The notes: generated by a model not told the origin, from the letters alone. A stretch of DNA of 64,000 nt from Enterococcaceae bacterium OF42-14pH9A (GCA_027692465.1 JAQEYU010000001.1:1311338-1375337); one strand, 5' to 3'; counted from the first letter of the stretch, positions 27,521 to 37,170 are shown. Program-made: numbers and translations.

Positions 27521-30127
27521 ATGGCTAAGACATTGGAAAAAGACGTAAAGACTGTTGATGTAGATACAGTAATCGACGAACTGGCGGCTAAAGCGAACGC
27601 TGCTGCGAAACAAATGGAAAACTTCACACAAGAGCAAGTTGACCATATTGTTCACGAAATGGCAATGGCTGCGTTGGATCAACACATGCCTTTGGCGAAA
27701 ATGGCAGTTGAAGAAACTGGTCGCGGGATCTACGAAGACAAAGCGATCAAAAACATGTACGCGTCTGAATATATCTGGAACTCTATCAAACATGACAAAA
27801 CAATCGGCGTAATCAACGAAGACAAACAAAAAGGTTTGATCGAAGTTGCCGGTCCTGTCGGTACTGTCTGTGCCGTAGTTCCTACTACTAACCCGACTTC
27901 TACTACGATCTTCAAAGCAATGATCTCATTGAAGACTGCAAACTCAGTAATCTTCTCATTCCACCCGTCTGCACAAGCTTGTTCCGTTGAAGCAGCTCGT
28001 ATCGTTCGCGATGCAGCCATCGCAGCTGGTGCTCCTGAAAACTGTATCCAATGGATCGAAAAAGAAAATGCATCAATTGAAGCAACTCAAAAATTGATGA
28101 ACCATCCAGGTGTGGCAATCGTTTTGGCAACTGGTGGTCCCGGCATGGTAAAATCTGCTTACTCAACTGGTAAACCGGCTTTGGGTGTAGGTGCTGGTAA
28201 CGTTCCGGCTTATATCGAAAAAACAGCGAAAATCAAACGGGCTGTCAACGACGTGATCGTTTCAAAAACTTTCGATAACGGTATGATCTGTGCTTCTGAA
28301 CAAGGGGTTATCGTTGACAAAGAAATCTACGATGAAGTAAAAGCAGAATTCGAAGCACATCAATGTTATGTTGTGAAGAAATCTGAACTGCAAAAATTAG
28401 AAGACGCTGTAATGAACGAAGGAAAATACGCAGTTAACCCTGCAATTGTCGGTCATCCGGCAGTTGAAATCGCAAAATTGGCCGGCATCAAAGTTCCAGC
28501 TGGGACTAAAATGCTGATTGCTGAATTGGACGGCGTGGGTGCTGACTATCCATTGTCTCGTGAAAAATTGTCTCCAGTCTTGGCAATGATGAAAGCTGAA
28601 AACCACGAACACGGTTTTGAATTGGCTTTAGGTATGTTGGAACTGGGCGGCTTAGGCCATACTGCAGTTATCCATACTGAAGATGAAGACCTGCAATTGC
28701 AATACGGTCTGAAAATGAAAGCTTGTCGTGTATTGGTTAACACACCTTCAGCTGAAGGCGGGATCGGGAACATCTACAACGAAATGATTCCTTCATTGAC
28801 ACTGGGCTGTGGTTCATACGGCCGCAACTCCGTATCGAAGAACGTATCAGCTATCAACCTGATCAATGTGAAGACTATCGCGAAACGGAGAAATAACATG
28901 CAATGGTTCAAATTACCTTCAAAAATCTACTTTGAAAAGAACTCACTGTTGTACTTGGAAAAAATGGAAAACGTTGAACGGGTAATGATCGTTTGTGACC
29001 CGGGCATGGTACAATTCGGTTACGCTGACACTGTACGTGAAGTCTTGGCTCGCCGCAAAAACGATGTGAAGATCGAAATCTTCTCAGACGTTGAACCTAA
29101 TCCTTCAACTAACACTGTTTACGCCGGTACTAAAGTAATGGTTGACTTCCAACCGGATACTATCATCGCATTGGGCGGCGGTTCCGCAATGGATGCTGCC
29201 AAAGGAATGTGGATGTTCTATGAGCACCCGGATACTTCATTCTTCGGCGCGAAACAAAAATTCTTGGATATCCGCAAACGGACTTACAAGATTGACAAAG
29301 CAGTGAAAACACAGTTTGTATGTATCCCGACAACTTCCGGTACCGGTTCTGAAGTAACACCGTTTGCCGTTATCACTGACAGCGAAACACATGTGAAATA
29401 CCCATTGGCTGACTACGCTTTGACTCCGGATGTTGCCATCGTGGACCCTCAATTTGTATTGTCAGTACCGGCTTCTGTAACAGCAGACACCGGGATGGAC
29501 GTATTGACTCACGCGATCGAATCTTATGTATCTGTTATGGCATCTGATTACACTCGTGGCCTGAGCCTGCAAGCCATCAAACTGGTCTTTGACTACCTGC
29601 AAAAATCAGTAGAAGTCGGCGACATGGAATCCCGTGAAAAAATGCATAACGCTTCAACAATGGCCGGTATGGCATTTGCGAATGCTTTCTTGGGAATTTC
29701 CCACTCCATCGCTCACAAAATCGGTGGGGAATACGGTATCCCTCACGGACGTACTAACGCGATCTTGCTGCCGCATATCATCCGTTACAATGCGAAAGAT
29801 CCTCAAAAACATGCGATGTTCCCTAAATATGACTTCTTCCGTGCGGACACTGACTACGCTGACATTGCGAAGTTCTTGGGTCTGAAAGGCGAAACAACTG
29901 CAGAGTTGGTTGAAGCTTTGGCAACTGCTGTCTACGAATTGGGTCATAAGATCGGCATCAAGATGAACTTGAAAGATCAAGGCGTAACCAAAACTACATT
30001 GGATGCAACCGTTGATCGTATGGCTGAATTGGCATACGAAGACCAATGTACAACTGCCAATCCGAAAGAACCATTGATTTCTGAACTGAAAGAAATCATC
30101 ATCGAAGCTTACAACGCAAAAGCGTAA
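27521..30127 (+). CDS. adhE: Bifunctional acetaldehyde-CoA/alcohol dehydrogenase
   Basis: 868 residues. The N-terminal CoA-acylating aldehyde dehydrogenase (about 1-440) has the catalytic Cys in TFDNGMICASEQ; the C-terminal iron alcohol dehydrogenase (about 450-868) has GGGSAMDAAK, GTGSEVTPFAV and the metal His residues of GISHSIAHKIGGEYGIPHGRTNAI. It reduces acetyl-CoA to ethanol, regenerating two NAD+. ATG 27521 has AGGAGG six bases upstream; ATG 27515 overlaps it. The codon use is strongly selected (GAA, AAA, GTT, ACT, CGT preferred), unlike its neighbours, indicating very high expression. Two Rex sites frame the promoter. AdhE proteins assemble into spirosomes. Confidence 0.98.
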   Translation: MAKTLEKDVKTVDVDTVIDELAAKANAAAKQMENFTQEQVDHIVHEMAMAALDQHMPLAKMAVEETGRGIYEDKAIKNMYASEYIWNSIKHDKTIGVINEDKQKGLIEVAGPVGTVCAVVPTTNPTSTTIFKAMISLKTANSVIFSFHPSAQACSVEAARIVRDAAIAAGAPENCIQWIEKENASIEATQKLMNHPGVAIVLATGGPGMVKSAYSTGKPALGVGAGNVPAYIEKTAKIKRAVNDVIVSKTFDNGMICASEQGVIVDKEIYDEVKAEFEAHQCYVVKKSELQKLEDAVMNEGKYAVNPAIVGHPAVEIAKLAGIKVPAGTKMLIAELDGVGADYPLSREKLSPVLAMMKAENHEHGFELALGMLELGGLGHTAVIHTEDEDLQLQYGLKMKACRVLVNTPSAEGGIGNIYNEMIPSLTLGCGSYGRNSVSKNVSAINLINVKTIAKRRNNMQWFKLPSKIYFEKNSLLYLEKMENVERVMIVCDPGMVQFGYADTVREVLARRKNDVKIEIFSDVEPNPSTNTVYAGTKVMVDFQPDTIIALGGGSAMDAAKGMWMFYEHPDTSFFGAKQKFLDIRKRTYKIDKAVKTQFVCIPTTSGTGSEVTPFAVITDSETHVKYPLADYALTPDVAIVDPQFVLSVPASVTADTGMDVLTHAIESYVSVMASDYTRGLSLQAIKLVFDYLQKSVEVGDMESREKMHNASTMAGMAFANAFLGISHSIAHKIGGEYGIPHGRTNAILLPHIIRYNAKDPQKHAMFPKYDFFRADTDYADIAKFLGLKGETTAELVEALATAVYELGHKIGIKMNLKDQGVTKTTLDATVDRMAELAYEDQCTTANPKEPLISELKEIIIEAYNAKA

Positions 30128-30160
30128 GTTTCCTTCGTAAAATTGAACTAGGTACTTCCG

Positions 30161-30200
30161 ACCACCCCGCAGCTTCTTAGCAGCTGCGGGGTGGTTTTTT
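30161..30200 (+). terminator. Terminator after adhE
   Basis: ACCACCCCGCAGC pairs with GCTGCGGGGTGGT, loop TTCTTAGCA, followed by T6. Confidence 0.93.
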
Positions 30201-30254
30201 CGTTTCCGGAATGGCTGCGTCGCGACGGAGTTTCCAGGTAGACCTTGAATCAGT

Positions 30255-30420
30255 TTAGGACGCGTCTGAAAACTCCAGCGGCAGATATTTTGGTCCTTTT
30301 CACCGCAATCTACGTCGTAAATGCTCACTTATGCAGCACATAAGCTGCACTTTACTCCTTGATTTCGGCAAAAAGCCCGCAAAAATCTGGATTCCCCTAG
30401 AGTTTTCAGACACACCCTAA
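30255..30420 (-). repeat. MITE-like repeat, copy 3 (reverse)
   Basis: 166 bp in the opposite orientation to copies 1 and 2. Ends TTAGGACGCGTCTGAAAAC and GTTTTCAGACACACCCTAA. Core in reverse: TTTGGTCCTTTTCACCGCAA, GCACATAAGCTGCACTTTAC, TCTGGATTCCCC. It lies directly behind the adhE terminator, like the other copies at the 3' end of a transcription unit. Confidence 0.88.
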
Positions 30421-30476
30421 TATTTGGATAAAATTATAAAATGATGAGTATAAAAATAGTTATTATTCATTTTATC

Positions 30477-30485
30477 TGCTAGAAT
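30477..30485 (+). promoter_or_regulatory. Extended -10 promoter
   Basis: TGC-TAGAAT at 30477-30485, 31 bases before the ATG of the membrane protein. The preceding 55 bases are AT-rich. Confidence 0.45.
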
Positions 30486-30515
30486 ATGTATGAAAAGATC
30501 AGGAGGTGGCGGAAG

Positions 30516-31679
30516 ATGAAGAGAAAATGGCACTGGCAGACAGGTGGAAAAGTTGCAGTATTTTTTGCAGTTGTTTTCTCATTATTGCTGCTGCCTTACA
30601 TTGGTCAATTGATGGATGCGCCGACAGCGGTGGAGCATAAGATCGAGGGAACACGGGCTCAGATCATGGTGACTGGCGAGGCACTGGCAGTCTTGAAGGC
30701 GGAGGAAGCTCCGGAATATGTCACTGAACGTCTGGAAACGGAACTTCTGCTGTTGGAAAATCTGAAAAAGCAGCTGGAACAAGGTTGGGATCGTTCGGCA
30801 GTAATTGAAGAGGCAGCTTTGGCCCGCAGCCATCTGATTGGTTTACGAACCACTAATCCGGATTCGCCGATGATCGACGGCCAGGAAGTGAAAACCACTG
30901 AGCTGGAATACTTCATCGAGCATCCCGAAATGACTCGGATCGACATCAATTATGCAGATCGACTGCCTTTGTGGAATTATTTGGCCAATCTGTTCAATAA
31001 AATCCCCGGCGGCGTCTTCTTTCTGAGTTGTGGGCTGTTCATGGCCGGCTGCTTTACCAAGGGTCATTTTGACGGACAATGGGAACAATGGGAAAAGCGG
31101 CAGTTGGCTCAGTGGGAAGGCAGTTATCAAAGACGCCGCTTCAAAATGGTTTTGCTCTTGTGTTTGACGCTGGTCACGGCTGCTTTTGTTAGCGCCGGGC
31201 TATTCGTTTTGGTAAATGACGGCTTGGGAGATTGGCATTACCCGTTGTTTTATCGAAATCACCAGGACAAAATTTGTCAGATGACTGTCGGCAGCTATTT
31301 GCTGCGAGCAGGACTGTCTCTTTTGATGGGAATTTTCTTTTTGGGGGCGGTCTCCAGCGTCTTGGTCCGCTTTACCCGTAATTTTTTGGTGCAGAGTCTG
31401 ATCATGGCGGGGCTGCTGCTGCCGTCACTGTTTCCGGAGCTGCATCATTTGCTGGATGTGCGGATTGCCCAGTTTCTGCCGATGAGCTATCTTGATCTGC
31501 CCAAGCTGATTCTGATGGAAAATCCCTGGGGCAGTCCGCTTGTCAGCTGGGAGAAAGGGCTGCTGATCTTCTTTTTGTTGCTGATTCTGCTGCTGCTTGC
31601 CGCAAATTTCAAAGATCGACAGGAGCAGCTGGTCTTCGGCCGCGTCAAAGCAAGATTCGGACGCAAGACATTGCATTAG
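30516..31679 (+). CDS. ABC-2-permease-like membrane protein, function unknown
   Basis: 387 residues. Membrane segment near 10-30, an outside region of about 125 residues with coiled-coil character (residues 35-155), then five membrane segments (about 160-180, 210-235, 265-287, 292-310, 345-365) and a basic tail. This layout resembles ABC-2-type permeases such as those of peptide or antibiotic exporters, but there is no ATPase gene beside it. AGGAGG lies 9 bases before the ATG at 30516; an upstream ATG at 30486 overlaps the promoter. Own promoter; no clear terminator before the next gene, 280 bases away. Confidence 0.65.
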   Translation: MKRKWHWQTGGKVAVFFAVVFSLLLLPYIGQLMDAPTAVEHKIEGTRAQIMVTGEALAVLKAEEAPEYVTERLETELLLLENLKKQLEQGWDRSAVIEEAALARSHLIGLRTTNPDSPMIDGQEVKTTELEYFIEHPEMTRIDINYADRLPLWNYLANLFNKIPGGVFFLSCGLFMAGCFTKGHFDGQWEQWEKRQLAQWEGSYQRRRFKMVLLLCLTLVTAAFVSAGLFVLVNDGLGDWHYPLFYRNHQDKICQMTVGSYLLRAGLSLLMGIFFLGAVSSVLVRFTRNFLVQSLIMAGLLLPSLFPELHHLLDVRIAQFLPMSYLDLPKLILMENPWGSPLVSWEKGLLIFFLLLILLLLAANFKDRQEQLVFGRVKARFGRKTLH

Positions 31680-31864
31680 ATACGGCGGCAGTTTCAGCTG
31701 ACTTTTGGGCAGCCGAAGCGGCCGTCGATTGCGTTTAGTGGGGAAGGGACGCGTTTGCTTCTGCATGGAAACACCTGTTATCTCTTGTTAGCGAGGGGAA
31801 GGCTGCAAAATCCTGCTCGTTGTCGGAGAATTCCAAAAGCGAATGAAAAGGTTTGCTAAAAATA

Positions 31865-31873
31865 TGTTATGAT
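31865..31873 (+). promoter_or_regulatory. Extended -10 promoter
   Basis: TGT-TATGAT at 31865-31873, 87 bases before the next start codon. Confidence 0.45.
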
Positions 31874-31959
31874 AGGGGCAGGAAAATTCAGAATGACCGA
31901 AGCCGCCGCCGATTTCATTCGGAAGCGCTGCTTAGGTACACCTACAGGGGGTAGTATCG

Positions 31960-32454
31960 TTGTCAGAATTAGCAGAAGCAATCAAGAAGTTGCGCCAGTC
32001 ACAGGAAATATTGAATTATTTTGCTCGGGGGATGGAGCATCATCCCGTTTACGGACAGCCGGAGTACCAGGAGCGGGTAAATGATCTGCGGGATTATTCC
32101 AATGGTTTGTCGGTATGTACGTACCTGGAAGAGCCCGAAAACGTCAATCTCGTTGGCGAGATCAGCTCGGCCGCACTGTTGCGGGAGCAGCTGGGGATGA
32201 TCGGCAATGTGATTGCACAGCTGGGTTCTGATGAGGGAAAACAGGCGGCTGCTGCCGACTATGGGCTCAACGCTGCCGATATCCGTCGTATTACTATGAG
32301 TCTGCAGGGCATGATTGAATTGAACAATATCCTGCGACAGGAAGCAGATATCAAGCTAGACGCTTCCCAAATGAGCAGTCCCGCTTCACCGGCGGGTAAA
32401 ACCGAACCTGTTGAAGAGAAAAAAGGCTTTTTCAAGAAATTGTTCGGCCGCTAA
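31960..32454 (+). CDS. Hypothetical protein, 164 aa
   Basis: Not recognised. TTG start with a strong ribosome site (CAGGGGGTAG, 6-9 bases upstream). Soluble and helical; middle segment LLREQLGMIGNVIAQLGSDEGKQAAAADYGLNAADIRRITMSLQGMIELNNILRQE; a Pro/Ser/Glu-rich linker leads to a basic end GFFKKLFGR that looks like an amphipathic membrane-contacting tail. A large terminator follows directly, shared with the convergent fni gene. Confidence 0.7.
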   Translation: MSELAEAIKKLRQSQEILNYFARGMEHHPVYGQPEYQERVNDLRDYSNGLSVCTYLEEPENVNLVGEISSAALLREQLGMIGNVIAQLGSDEGKQAAAADYGLNAADIRRITMSLQGMIELNNILRQEADIKLDASQMSSPASPAGKTEPVEEKKGFFKKLFGR

Positions 32455-32460
32455 AAAATA

Positions 32461-32514
32461 AACGCCCCGCTGACAATCGGCTTCTTGCGGCTGATTGTCG
32501 GCGGGGCATTTTTA
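32461..32514. terminator. Bidirectional terminator
   Basis: AACGCCCCGCTGACAATC-GGC pairs with GCT-GATTGTCGGCGGGGC, followed by T5, between convergent genes. Confidence 0.9.
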
Positions 32515-32530
32515 CTGTTGTATTATTTGT

Positions 32531-33571
32531 TCAGCGGAGGCTGTATTTGCGGATATCAATGTTACGGTTGTGGCACCACTCAAGCAGGCTGCCGGAAAAA
32601 GTCAGCGGCACATGACGCAAGTCTTTGAGATCTTTTTGGCCGGTGAGGGTCATCAACAGGCGCAGCTGGTCTTTCCAGGATTCCACTTGGCGGATCCCGG
32701 CTTCGACGCCTTTTTTGCTGACAGTGTGGAGGATCGTCCCGGAAACACCGCAAGCACGAGCGCCCAGCACCAGCGATTTATAGATATCATAGGCGTTGCG
32801 AATACCGCCGGAAGCCAGCAGATCAAAAATTTGCGGAACCTCCAGGGCTTCCACCAGGGATTCCGGTGTAGACTGGCCGAAATCCGCCAGATAATCCAGT
32901 TCATGTTCGTGGCGGCGGGCATTTTCGATACGGGTAAAGCTGGTGCCGCCACGACCACTGACATCGATCGCTGTCACGCCGATGTTCACCAGCTGCTGGA
33001 TGGTTTCTCTGGTCATACCGAAGCCGACTTCTTTGACGACGACCGGGACATCCAGGTGACCGATGATGTCTTCGATATTGGTCAGCCAGCCGCGAAAATC
33101 CCGGTCTCCTTCAGGCATCACTAATTCCTGGGGGACATTGACATGGATCTGCAGGGCGTTGGCGCCAAAGAGTTCGACCGCCCGCTGTGCATCAGGAACA
33201 CTGGTACCGGCACCGATGTTGGCCAGCAGATAGCCCTCGGGATAGGTGTCTCGCACAACGGTGAAACTGTCAGCTGTCGTCGGATCCTTCAAAGCAGCAC
33301 TGACTGAACCGGTCGCCATCATCAGATCGCAGGCTTTAGCCACTTCAGCCAGCTTGCGGTTCAGTTCTTTGGTCTTTTCGCTGCCGCCGGTCATGGCATT
33401 GATATAAAAAGGGGTGCTTAATGTCGTGTTCAAAACGTCGGTGCTGAGATCCGTCTGGGCCACCGCCATATCCGGGAAACCGGTATGCAGCAGGCGGATC
33501 AGATCAAAATCGTTGGGACCGTCCTGGTAAAAAGCGTTGGCCAAAGCGGCGTGTTGATCTTTGCGATTCAT
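32531..33571 (-). CDS. fni: Type 2 isopentenyl-diphosphate delta-isomerase
   Basis: 346-residue FMN enzyme converting IPP to DMAPP, the last gene of the mevalonate operon. MTGGSEKTKELNRKLA (FMN/NADPH site), ATGSVSAALKDP, the NIGAGTSVP/LQIHVNVPQELVMPEGDRDF block with the acid residues and ASGGIRNAYDIYKSLVLGA (phosphate site) are typical. GGAGGT lies 8 bases before the ATG. The 100-base gap to mvaK2 holds a copy of the dispersed repeat. Confidence 0.96.
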   Translation of the reverse strand: MNRKDQHAALANAFYQDGPNDFDLIRLLHTGFPDMAVAQTDLSTDVLNTTLSTPFYINAMTGGSEKTKELNRKLAEVAKACDLMMATGSVSAALKDPTTADSFTVVRDTYPEGYLLANIGAGTSVPDAQRAVELFGANALQIHVNVPQELVMPEGDRDFRGWLTNIEDIIGHLDVPVVVKEVGFGMTRETIQQLVNIGVTAIDVSGRGGTSFTRIENARRHEHELDYLADFGQSTPESLVEALEVPQIFDLLASGGIRNAYDIYKSLVLGARACGVSGTILHTVSKKGVEAGIRQVESWKDQLRLLMTLTGQKDLKDLRHVPLTFSGSLLEWCHNRNIDIRKYSLR

Positions 33572-33635
33572 TGATGGGACCTCCAGTCGGATATTGTCAT
33601 AAAAGCGGTGGTGATGATCAGGTCAGAGCAACCGG

Positions 33636-33667
33636 CCTAAATGTGTCAAACTCACTATAAAGCTCGC
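33636..33667 (+). repeat. Dispersed repeat module i, copy 2
   Basis: Same 32 bases as 1822-1853 with two mismatches (CCTAAATGTGTCAAACTCAC and following). It sits in the mvaK2-fni gap inside the operon. Confidence 0.75.
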
Positions 33668-33674
33668 ACCCGCT

Positions 33675-34751
33675 TCAACGCTGCGGGTAGCTGTAGACAT
33701 GGAGCGGCAGCGGCGTGATTTCAGACGTTTCCCAAGCACTCATCAAAGGCAGAATCCCGGTCTTCTGGTCGACGATCACAATCCCGCAGTCACCACCGCC
33801 GGCACCGGAGGACTTGGCCGCCCCTTGGTAATGTTCCGCCAGGTCACACATGGTCTTCAAGGCGGGGGTCTCGATTACGACACCGGTGATGTTGGTCAGT
33901 CGATTCAACAAGGCCCGGTTGGCGGTGATCTTTTCTTTGATCAGAGGGACATTTTGCTCCTGAAAGGCTGTGATCAGGTCGTCTACACAGGTGCGACTGT
34001 CTGTCAGAAACTGCTGATAACGTTCCGCCCGGTGTTCTTTGGATTCGTGGACCTGATCCACCAGATCACTGGTGGAAGCCGGGCTGCCGGTCCAGCCGAT
34101 CAACAGGCGCAGGTTTTTCGGTGCAGTCAAAGGCTTGATCATCAAAAAAGGCCAGTCTGCTGCCAGCAGCTCCGTCATTGTGAGACGGTCCTGGGCGGCT
34201 TTGACCCAGTTGGGATCAAAGGTGGAAAAGGCAATCCAGCCGCCGTAGCAGCTGGCGGCAATGTCACCGCAAGAACCGTTGCCCTGGACTTCCAAATGAG
34301 CCAGCGCTGAAAGTTTGAAGATGTCCATCTGATCCATCTCCAGCCGGTAGAAGGCATTCAGGGCTTTAACTGTCGCAACGGTTACGGCACCGCTGGAACC
34401 TAGGCCGTATTTGCGACCGCTGGAATTGTCCAGCTCACTGGTGACCTTCAGATCATAAAAAGACAAGCGGCGTCCTTGTTCCTGGGCGTATTTTTCGGTC
34501 AGGTGGATGGCAGCCAAAATATAGTGGAACGGATTTTCTCTGACGTCCAGTACCAGCTGGTCGTTGCGGCGGGTCCATTTGATGGGCAAGTCGCTGTATT
34601 GCTGGGATTGGATGCTGCCGCTGCCGGTGGAGGCATTCACTGTGATGGTGATGAACTGGTCCACGGCTACAATCACTGCCGGATGTCCGGGTTCCACTAC
34701 CGCGTATTCACCGGCGATGAACAGTTTTCCCGGAACTGAGATCTCGATCAT
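33675..34751 (-). CDS. mvaK2: Phosphomevalonate kinase
   Basis: 358-residue GHMP kinase making mevalonate diphosphate. Motif 1 VPGKLFIAGEYAVVEPGHPAV; motif 2 the ATP loop KYGLGSSGAVTVATVKAL (about 115-130); motif 3 GAAKSSGAGGGDCGIVI near the C-terminus. All GHMP blocks are present. Starts 45 bases after the mvaD stop. Confidence 0.95.
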   Translation of the reverse strand: MIEISVPGKLFIAGEYAVVEPGHPAVIVAVDQFITITVNASTGSGSIQSQQYSDLPIKWTRRNDQLVLDVRENPFHYILAAIHLTEKYAQEQGRRLSFYDLKVTSELDNSSGRKYGLGSSGAVTVATVKALNAFYRLEMDQMDIFKLSALAHLEVQGNGSCGDIAASCYGGWIAFSTFDPNWVKAAQDRLTMTELLAADWPFLMIKPLTAPKNLRLLIGWTGSPASTSDLVDQVHESKEHRAERYQQFLTDSRTCVDDLITAFQEQNVPLIKEKITANRALLNRLTNITGVVIETPALKTMCDLAEHYQGAAKSSGAGGGDCGIVIVDQKTGILPLMSAWETSEITPLPLHVYSYPQR

Positions 34752-34796
34752 GGGAAATAACTCCTTTTGTACAGATTTTGATTTACGACGGATCGT

Positions 34797-35771
34797 TTAC
34801 AGGTATTGGATGCCGGGACCGGCGTGGGCTGTGATCACCTGTTCCGGTGAGAAGACTGCTGCAAAGGCTTCTTTGACGGCTGCTTCATCGCTGCGACGGC
34901 ACAAGACTTTGACATTGGGGCCGGCATCCATGGTGAAATAGCATTCGGTGCCTCTTGCCCGCAAGTCACGGACCAGATCCATAGCAGTCAGACTTTGGGG
35001 AGACCAATAGGTAAACGGCGGCGCTGCAGCCAGAGTAGTGGCGTGCATTTTCAGTCCGTTGGCTTCAGTGACACTTCCCAAAGCAGTAAAATCTTTGGCG
35101 CTGATAGCGGCTTTCAAAGCTGCCAGATCTTCCGGGGTGCTTTGCAGCCAACCGGGATAAAAAGCAGAAGTAGCAACGGTCTGCCGCATTCCGTCACGGC
35201 TGGAAACGTCTTTTTGCTTGTCATTGATTAAAATAAACAGCATCGCCAGCTCTTCTTCGAAATGATCGGAGGCGACGGGGCGGGCAAAGCTGGTCAGGTC
35301 GTCTTGCCCCTGTTCCCATTCGGCAAAGCCGCCGAAAATACTGCGACAGGCAGAACCGGATCCCCGGCGGGCCAGTCGGGAGAGGTCGCTGTCGGAAAGG
35401 TTCAGATCCAGCGCTTGGTTACAAGCTGCCGCCAGTGCAGCCATCCCGCTGGCTGAAGAAGCCAGACCGGCAGCGGTGGGCACGAAATTGGTGCTTTCCA
35501 CCCGGGCGCTCAACTGGGTTCCCGCCAATTGTCTTGCCAAATCCAAAAAGCGGCTGACTTTGGCAACGGCTTTTTCTTCTTGCAGCCGGCCGTCCAACAC
35601 AAAAGTGTCAGCTTGCAGCTGGCTGCTGAAGCTGACGGCAGTTTCGGTATAAAAGGCGTCCAGTGTCAAGGACAGACTGTTGTTCATGGGCAGGATCAAT
35701 TCTTCGTTTTTCTTGCCCCAGTATTTGATCAGAGCGATGTTGGTATAGGCTCTGGCTTTTCCTTTGTACAT
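34797..35771 (-). CDS. mvaD: Diphosphomevalonate decarboxylase
   Basis: 324-residue GHMP-fold enzyme giving isopentenyl diphosphate. Signature ARAYTNIALIKYWGKKNEELILPMNNSLSLTLD at the N-terminus, NFVPTAAGLASSASGMAALA as the phosphate loop, RRGSGSACRSIFGGFAEW with the catalytic region, and DAGPNVKVLC at the C-terminus. The ATG at 35771 has AAAGGAG in front; the frame continuing to 35825 is not family-like. Confidence 0.96.
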   Translation of the reverse strand: MYKGKARAYTNIALIKYWGKKNEELILPMNNSLSLTLDAFYTETAVSFSSQLQADTFVLDGRLQEEKAVAKVSRFLDLARQLAGTQLSARVESTNFVPTAAGLASSASGMAALAAACNQALDLNLSDSDLSRLARRGSGSACRSIFGGFAEWEQGQDDLTSFARPVASDHFEEELAMLFILINDKQKDVSSRDGMRQTVATSAFYPGWLQSTPEDLAALKAAISAKDFTALGSVTEANGLKMHATTLAAAPPFTYWSPQSLTAMDLVRDLRARGTECYFTMDAGPNVKVLCRRSDEAAVKEAFAAVFSPEQVITAHAGPGIQYL

Positions 35772-35839
35772 GGGTTTTGGCTCCTTTGTGAAAGTAGTGT
35801 AGTGTTCTAGCCAGGCAAAAATCAAATCAATTTACTCGA

Positions 35840-35934
35840 AAACTTCAGAGCCAGCTGGCATGCCAATCATCGTGGTGCACGGTCGGCTCCAACCTCAGCA
35901 ATCTTAGTTGAACTGTACCAGCTGATCAAAGGGA
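35840..35934 (+). repeat. Dispersed repeat modules iii and ii
   Basis: Module iii core CAATCATCGTGGTGCACGGT (35864-35883 and on to 35900) matches 20271-20307; module ii (35903-35934) matches 1906-1937 with two mismatches. Together they fill the 154-base gap between mvaK1 and mvaD, overlapping the last nine bases of mvaK1. Together with module i at 33636, they flank the mvaD-mvaK2 pair. Confidence 0.75.
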
Positions 35935-36873
35935 GACCGGGACCGCCGGCGGGCAGCCCAGACGCTGAATCCAGGTAGCAGCAGCGCCGGTATCTTCCAG
36001 TTGCTTGGCGATACTCGCAGCGCTGCGGGCGTCCGGTGCCAAGGCGATCATGCAGCCGCCGCGGCCGCCGCCGGTGAGCTTGGCTCCCATTGCGCCGTTG
36101 TGCCGGGCCACCTGCACCAGCTGATCCAACATGGGATCGCTGACAGAAAGTTTTTGGAGCAGCGTGTGGGCTTCGTTCATCAACAGACCCAAAAGGCGGG
36201 GCTGATTGGCAGAAATCGCTTCTCTGGCCTGACGGGTGAGGGTCCCCAGCTGATGAATGGCTGCTTGTGCCTGCCGAGGATTGGTTTTCAGCAGACTGGC
36301 GACATCTCTTACGGTATCCCGGGTCTTGCCTTTGACGCCGGTATCCGCCACAATCAGACACCCCTCCAGGTTCAGGGGGAAGGCACTGAAGGGCTTGTCC
36401 CGTTCAAAGAAGATCGGTTCGCGGCCGCTGGTAGCTGCCGCATCGATTCCGCTGGGGTTGCCGTGTGCAATTTTTTCGGAGGTATTCACATAATGCAGCA
36501 GTCCGGCAGGGGTTTCTTCCACCTGCTGCCAAGCTAAAAAGGCCCGGGTTACCGCCACGGCCACAGCCGCACTGGAGCCCATGCCCCGTTCAGCGGGGAT
36601 GGTGCTGGTAATGGTACATAACAGCGGTGGGGCAGAAAAATCCTGCCGCAGCATGTAGAGCAGTTCTTTCAAATTGTTCAGCGCCTGCGGGACCTGTGCC
36701 AAAGGACCGGTGTAATAAGCAGAGTCCAGCTGGTCAGTTTGCGACCGGCGGATTACTGCTGTCACCTGGGCAGCCGAAAAAGGCATCGCAATCGCCGGTT
36801 CCCCGTAGACGACAGCGTGCTCTCCCATCAATATGATCTTGCCGCTTGCTTGGCCGGTAGCAATCTCCTTCAC
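35926..36873 (-). CDS. mvaK1: Mevalonate kinase
   Basis: 315-residue GHMP kinase, first step of the lower mevalonate pathway. GKIILMGEHAVVYGEPAIAMPF (motif 1), IPAERGMGSSAAVAVAVTRAF (motif 2), the catalytic Asp in NPSGIDAAATS, and KLTGGGRGGCMIAL (motif 3). GTG 36873 is chosen since AGGTG is 6 bases upstream and the protein then starts like other enterococcal MvaK1; the frame continuing to 36942 lacks a site. First gene of the operon mvaK1-mvaD-mvaK2-fni. Confidence 0.95.
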   Translation of the reverse strand: MKEIATGQASGKIILMGEHAVVYGEPAIAMPFSAAQVTAVIRRSQTDQLDSAYYTGPLAQVPQALNNLKELLYMLRQDFSAPPLLCTITSTIPAERGMGSSAAVAVAVTRAFLAWQQVEETPAGLLHYVNTSEKIAHGNPSGIDAAATSGREPIFFERDKPFSAFPLNLEGCLIVADTGVKGKTRDTVRDVASLLKTNPRQAQAAIHQLGTLTRQAREAISANQPRLLGLLMNEAHTLLQKLSVSDPMLDQLVQVARHNGAMGAKLTGGGRGGCMIALAPDARSAASIAKQLEDTGAAATWIQRLGCPPAVPVSL

Positions 36874-36940
36874 GTCGGGCACCTCAATTAGGATTATTTG
36901 CGGCAGTCGTTTTTGCCGCATTTGAGCTGATTTCGAAAAC

Positions 36941-36956
36941 ATGACAAAAATGTCAT
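36941..36956. promoter_or_regulatory. Palindrome in the mva leader
   Basis: ATGACA-AAAA-TGTCAT, a 16-base inverted repeat just downstream of the mva promoter, followed (toward the gene) by a second hairpin TGCGGCA...TGCCGCA at about 36898-36920. Possible operator or leader RNA structure. Confidence 0.35.
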
Positions 36957-36971
36957 TTTCCTCGCTTCCCC

Positions 36972-37000
36972 ATTCTACTAAAGATTCGCTGATTCGTTAA
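36972..37000 (-). promoter_or_regulatory. Promoter of the mevalonate operon
   Basis: Minus strand TTAACG (37000-36995), 17-base spacer, TAGAAT (36977-36972). Leader of about 90 bases. Confidence 0.5.
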
Positions 37001-37140
37001 TAGTTTCAGAAAAAATGCTGAGATTTCCATTGGTTTCTTAACGAATTTTTGGGAAAAGCAGTCCGATAGGGGGCTTTGTTTCCTGTTAAACTGCTGTTTT
37101 TCAGGCGATGAAACGAAAATAATCGGGGGTGTTCTTTAAG

Positions 37141-37170
37141 TTGACCAGCGCAGGTTTTCTGCGTTATAGT
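37141..37170 (+). promoter_or_regulatory. Promoter of the deoxynucleoside kinase
   Basis: TTGACC (37141-37146), 18-base spacer, TATAGT (37165-37170). Confidence 0.65.
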